Source of the DNA: Coriobacteriaceae bacterium
GTDB lineage: Bacteria > Actinomycetota > Coriobacteriia > Coriobacteriales > Coriobacteriaceae
NCBI GenBank assembly: GCA_902364645.1
Contig: CABJEP010000010.1
Coordinates: 23,275 to 87,274, forward strand
DNA length: 64,000 bases
Direction of reading: 5' to 3'
The notes beneath the pieces are model-generated. The model worked only from the letters and a program-made list of their open reading frames with translations. It ran no database searches and was not told the DNA's origin. Shown in pieces: positions 61,208 to 64,000 of the stretch (its first letter is position 1; every line of letters starts with the position of its first letter). Made by a program: the position numbers and the translations under genes.

Positions 61208-62146
61208 ATGACTACCGATAAGCCGATCGATGTTGCGATTATCGGTGGCGGCCCCGCGGGCTATGCTGCCGCCATTTATGCTGCGCGTGCCAACCTTACG
61301 ACGACCGTGATTGAGCAGGGCATGTCGGGAGGGCAGATCGCCACAACCAATGAGGTCGAGAACTATCCGGGTTTCCCGCTCCTGAGTGGCGCCGAACTCG
61401 GCGAGCGTTTTCAGCAGCATGCAGAGGGCCTGGGAGCACAGGTTACATGGAGCATGGTTACGGGTATCGATTACGATGCCGATGCAGCGTTGTTTACGGT
61501 GCATCACGATATGGGCGATACGCTGGCCTCGAGCGTTATCGCTTGCATGGGTGCCACGCCGCGTCCGGCAGGTTTCGCAGGCGAGGATACGTATCGCGGT
61601 CGTGGCGTTTCATATTGCGCAACATGTGACGGCATGTTTTTCCGCGGCAAGCAGGTTTTTGTAATCGGTGGTGGCAATTCGGCATGCGAAGAGGCGCTGT
61701 TCCTGTCCGACATTGCCAGCAGTGTGACCATCGTGCTGCGCCGCGACCAGTTCCGTGCGCCGGATGGTGTTGTTCAGAAAGTACTCGCAAAGGACAATAT
61801 TACAGTTAGGTACCAAACTAGTATTGTGGAGCTATCGGGCGAAGCCATGCCAACGACGATTACCTTTAAGGACAATGCATCTGGGGAAACTCATGCCGAG
61901 TCATTTGAGCCCGGCTCGTTTGGCATCTTTGTCTTTACGGGGACGCAGCCACATACCGAGCTTGTTGAGCATCTAGTCGATCTGGCGCCTGATGGCGGCA
62001 TTCTGACTGATGAATCCATGGCGACCCGCACGCCAGGTCTATTTGCCGCTGGCGATATCCGTTCCAAACGTTTACGCCAGGTTGTGACCGCTGTTTCGGA
62101 CGGAGCCATAGCGGCAACGAGCGCATACGCGTTTCTCCGTGGATAA
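61208..62146 (+). CDS. trxB: Thioredoxin reductase
   Basis: FAD/NADPH flavoenzyme reducing thioredoxin, 312 residues. FAD motif GGGPAGYAAA, redox pair C137 and C140 (YCATCDG), NADPH motif GGGNSACEEA and the terminal FAD motif GLFAAGDIRSK. ATG 61208 has AAAGGA six bases upstream; the open frame before it shows no other start signal. Divergent from the glycosyltransferase gene. Confidence 0.95.
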   Translation: MTTDKPIDVAIIGGGPAGYAAAIYAARANLTTTVIEQGMSGGQIATTNEVENYPGFPLLSGAELGERFQQHAEGLGAQVTWSMVTGIDYDADAALFTVHHDMGDTLASSVIACMGATPRPAGFAGEDTYRGRGVSYCATCDGMFFRGKQVFVIGGGNSACEEALFLSDIASSVTIVLRRDQFRAPDGVVQKVLAKDNITVRYQTSIVELSGEAMPTTITFKDNASGETHAESFEPGSFGIFVFTGTQPHTELVEHLVDLAPDGGILTDESMATRTPGLFAAGDIRSKRLRQVVTAVSDGAIAATSAYAFLRG

Positions 62147-62188
62147 GTACGATAATATATCTTATGTAAGGTTGCTATCTTTAAACAT

Positions 62189-62229
62189 AGTGGTTGGACA
62201 GTGCATCAATGTGCCGTCCAACCACTTTT
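62189..62229 (+). terminator. Intrinsic terminator after trxB
   Basis: AGTGGTTGGAC pairs with GTCCAACCACT, followed by TTTT; the loop contains a further TGCA/TGT partial pairing. Confidence 0.88.
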
Positions 62230-62300
62230 ACTTTGCGGCTATGTAGTATGCAAAACTATATAACCTAGAATACAATATAGAAAACGAACGGGGGCCTCTT

Positions 62301-62912
62301 ATGAACCATGCTAAACATGTTATCCCGATGTCCGATACGTCGGTCAGCATTAAGCCTGAGGATATTCAGCCGACGGTTCTGCCGGATGCATTTATTCAGT
62401 CCGATATGGTGGGTAAACTCAACGCGTTGAGCCTGCCACGCTATGACCAGCTGCCCAACGTAACGCTCTATCGCGATCAGGTTATTGAATATGTTGCGCT
62501 GTGGATGGAGCCGCTTTCGATTTGCGTAGAGCAACCCGTTATCACGCCATCGATGATCAATAACTACGTAAAGGTCGGCCTCGTTCCTGCTCCGGTTAAA
62601 AAGCAGTATGGCCGTGAGCAGATTGCGCGTCTCATCGCCATTTGTATCTTTAAGCAGGTGCTGCCCATCGCTGCGGTTCAGGCGCTCTTTAATATTCAGC
62701 GCTTGAGCTACGACGCTCCGACGGCTTTCGATTATGTTGTCGATCAGCTCGAGGCATCGATTCGTGCGGCGTTTTCTGTTGAGCAGACTCCCGTGCCCGA
62801 TACCGCACATCAGGTTACGCGCGAATCGTTGCTCGTGCGCAGTGCGGTATCGTCCTTCGTTTCGAAGGCGTATCTGATGAGCTATCTCAAGTTCAATGGG
62901 TTTAATAGCTAA
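62301..62912 (+). CDS. DUF1836 domain protein, probable DNA-binding regulator
   Basis: 203 residues. The DUF1836 core is recognisable: LPRYDQLPNVTLYRDQVIEY, then PSMINNYVKVGLVPAPVKKQYGREQIARLIAI, a MerR-like helix-turn-helix pattern in which a Tyr/Val-Lys wing is followed by a helix that binds DNA. No effector domain is apparent. The upstream 70 bp are AT-rich with TACAAT and TATATAA stretches, likely its promoter. No target or neighbour suggests its regulon. Confidence 0.78.
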   Translation: MNHAKHVIPMSDTSVSIKPEDIQPTVLPDAFIQSDMVGKLNALSLPRYDQLPNVTLYRDQVIEYVALWMEPLSICVEQPVITPSMINNYVKVGLVPAPVKKQYGREQIARLIAICIFKQVLPIAAVQALFNIQRLSYDAPTAFDYVVDQLEASIRAAFSVEQTPVPDTAHQVTRESLLVRSAVSSFVSKAYLMSYLKFNGFNS

Positions 62913-62924
62913 CCGAGGTATAAG

Positions 62925-62965
62925 ATGGGCGGGATAAAGAGCCAATGGCTCCTTATCCCGCCCAT
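62925..62965. terminator. Bidirectional terminator between the DUF1836 and DegV genes
   Basis: A perfect 13-bp stem ATGGGCGGGATAA / TTATCCCGCCCAT with an inner AGCCAATGGCT palindrome, lying between two convergent genes. Confidence 0.75.
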
Positions 62966-62984
62966 ACGTTTGTCTAGTTGGATA

Positions 62985-63851
62985 TTATCGGCCCGACGCC
63001 ACGCCCATACCGTAGCCGATAATGAGGCCGTGCATCTCGGCATAGTATGAATCTAGCCCGTTACAGGGCATGATAATCGTCTTGGAGCCGGGCCAATGCT
63101 CCACAATGCGGCTGGCAAGTGCTTGGGCGCCCGCCTCATTCTCGACATGGTCGATAACGACCTCGCCGCCGGTAAAGCCTTCGGCCTCCATGGTGTCGAC
63201 AATCTTGGTGAGCATCTTCTTTTCGCCGCGGGTGTGCCCAACGAGTTCAATTTTGCCCGCTTCGCTCGCCGTGCCCAAAATGCGGATATTGAGCTTGTTA
63301 GCAATAACGCCGGCCGCCTTAGGGATACGTCCGGCCTTCGCAAGGTTTTCGTAGTTGCACAAACTAAAGAGGATCTTGCTGTTCTGCTCCAAGCTATCGA
63401 AGTAAGCGCAGGCGTCCTCAAAGGAGGCATCCGGGTTGCTCGTAAGATAGCGGTCGAACAGCAAGAAGATCAGATCCATTTTGCCACCTGCGGCTCGCGA
63501 GTTAACCAAATGAATCTGACGGTTGGGCTCTTCGGCAAGCACCATGTCACGCGCGGTGGCCGCGGCATTGTAGCTTCCCGAGACGCCCTCGGAGATGGGC
63601 ATGCAAATCGTCTTGTCAGCGAGCTTAAAGAGCTCAGCCCACTCCCCTACGCTTGGGCAGGCGCTCGATGATGCGCCGGCTTCCGATTGAATGGCAACAT
63701 TAAGCTCGTGAACATCGAGCGAGAGGTCGTCAACGAATTCACGCTCCCCCACTCGGATCTTAAGGGGTGCAAATGCAAAGGTGGTATGAGGTGCGGTTGG
63801 TTGCCAATCGCGAAGATTGCAGCTCGAATCGGAGATAAGTGCCCAGCTCAT
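62985..63851 (-). CDS. DegV family fatty-acid-binding protein (FakB-like)
   Basis: 288 residues of the DegV/FakB fold. The N-terminal ISDSSCNL and the SSACPSVGEW block correspond to the family's fatty-acid carboxylate-binding loops, and the C-terminal domain ends YYAEMHGLIIGYGMGVASGR. FakB proteins present exogenous fatty acids to the kinase FakA for phosphorylation; fakA is not in this window. ATG 63849-63851 (minus) has AAAGGA upstream. Confidence 0.85.
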   Translation of the reverse strand: MSWALISDSSCNLRDWQPTAPHTTFAFAPLKIRVGEREFVDDLSLDVHELNVAIQSEAGASSSACPSVGEWAELFKLADKTICMPISEGVSGSYNAAATARDMVLAEEPNRQIHLVNSRAAGGKMDLIFLLFDRYLTSNPDASFEDACAYFDSLEQNSKILFSLCNYENLAKAGRIPKAAGVIANKLNIRILGTASEAGKIELVGHTRGEKKMLTKIVDTMEAEGFTGGEVVIDHVENEAGAQALASRIVEHWPGSKTIIMPCNGLDSYYAEMHGLIIGYGMGVASGR

Positions 63852-63864
63852 TGAGGGTCCTTTC

Positions 63865-63886
63865 TAATTGTTCCCCAACAATTATA
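63865..63886 (-). promoter_or_regulatory. degV promoter -10 and leader hairpin
   Basis: TATAAT on the minus strand (63881-63886, preceded by GGC) is followed at once by an 8-bp hairpin TAATTGTT/AACAATTA with a 4-nt loop (63865-63884), then the ribosome site. Confidence 0.5.
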
Positions 63887-63942
63887 GCCATCTTTTTGAT
63901 TGATTGGATGGCTATCTAGTTTTGAATACTAGATAGCCATCC
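63884..63942. repeat. Three-copy ATAGCCATC inverted/direct repeat set
   Basis: ATAGCCATC (63884-63892), GGATGGCTATCTAG (63906-63919) and CTAGATAGCCATCC (63929-63942). The middle copy can pair with either neighbour: 9 bp leftward, 14 bp rightward (perfect). It lies just upstream of the degV -10. Confidence 0.7.
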
Positions 63943-64000
63943 TGATTTTATGGCCTTGATTATCGACTTTATCCGAACACCTCCCACATTCATCCGTACA
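63943..64000. other. Window end without a recognisable gene
   Basis: The last 58 bases show no start signal or coding pattern that I can support. Confidence 0.4.

Overview
This 64 kb window looks like chromosomal core DNA from a GC-rich actinobacterium of the class Coriobacteriia, most likely Collinsella or a close relative. That placement is an inference from gene content and order: an actinobacterial-type integration host factor (mihF) beside gmk-rpoZ, a lexA / LysM-protein / nrdR divergon, an SOS consensus of the form CGAACnnnnGTTCG, rny followed by a GHKL ATPase and spoVS, and adhE of an anaerobic fermenter. Nearly all genes lie on the + strand in long, tightly packed operons with overlapping starts and stops. 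No tRNA, rRNA, CRISPR array or prophage was seen.

Layout. 1-5.1 kb: isoprenoid and prolyl-tRNA synthesis (partial dxr, rseP, ispG, proS). 5.2-8.8 kb, minus strand: an APH-like phosphotransferase and the bifunctional aldehyde-alcohol dehydrogenase adhE. 8.9-10.0 kb: a REP-associated Y1 transposase (RAYT) element bounded by 49-bp imperfect inverted repeats. 10.1 kb: rpmB (minus). 10.6-16.0 kb: the pyrimidine operon pyrR-B-C-K-D-F behind a structured leader. 16.3-18.7 kb: mihF, gmk, rpoZ, thiI. 18.9-23.4 kb: comEA, comEC, holA, rpsT. 23.5-35.4 kb: lepA, dusB, hemW, two DnaJ proteins (one with a membrane C-terminus), mtaB, phoH, ybeY, dgkA, era, recO, rpsO. 35.5-49.6 kb: pnp, rnj (RNase J), ftsK, a RodZ-like protein, yajQ, rimO, pgsA, cinA C-terminal domain, recA, recX. 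49.8-56.5 kb: rny, GHKL ATPase, spoVS, miaB, miaA, hflX. 56.5-59.4 kb: the SOS divergon, with lexA and a coupled acyltransferase-like membrane gene leftward and a LysM division-inhibitor-like gene, nrdR and dut rightward. 59.8-63.9 kb: a GT28-like glycosyltransferase (minus), trxB, a DUF1836 regulator and a DegV protein (minus).

Themes. RNA decay and processing enzymes (pnp, rnj, rny, ybeY) and tRNA or ribosome modification enzymes (dusB, mtaB, rimO, miaB, miaA, thiI) are concentrated here. DNA uptake and repair (comEA, comEC, recO, recA, recX, lexA, nrdR, dut) form another set. recA carries a perfect SOS box inside its promoter, and three near-consensus boxes sit between lexA and the LysM gene.

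The least expected structure is in the intergenic DNA. Two families of long palindromes each occur as an inverted pair: one family between pnp and rnj (37814-38221), the other between dut and the glycosyltransferase (59410-59774). Within each family the core is conserved, internal stems show compensatory changes, and the outer arms differ in sequence between copies while remaining self-complementary. In one copy the arm includes the tail of the pnp terminator, as if flanking DNA had been copied back in inverted form. Other points of note are 11-bp-phased TTTGG repeats upstream of recA (with a shorter match upstream of comEA), a 12-bp dyad that would hide the nrdR start, a winged-helix-like insertion in RseP, a membrane-anchored DnaJ and an uncharacterised GHKL ATPase between rny and spoVS.
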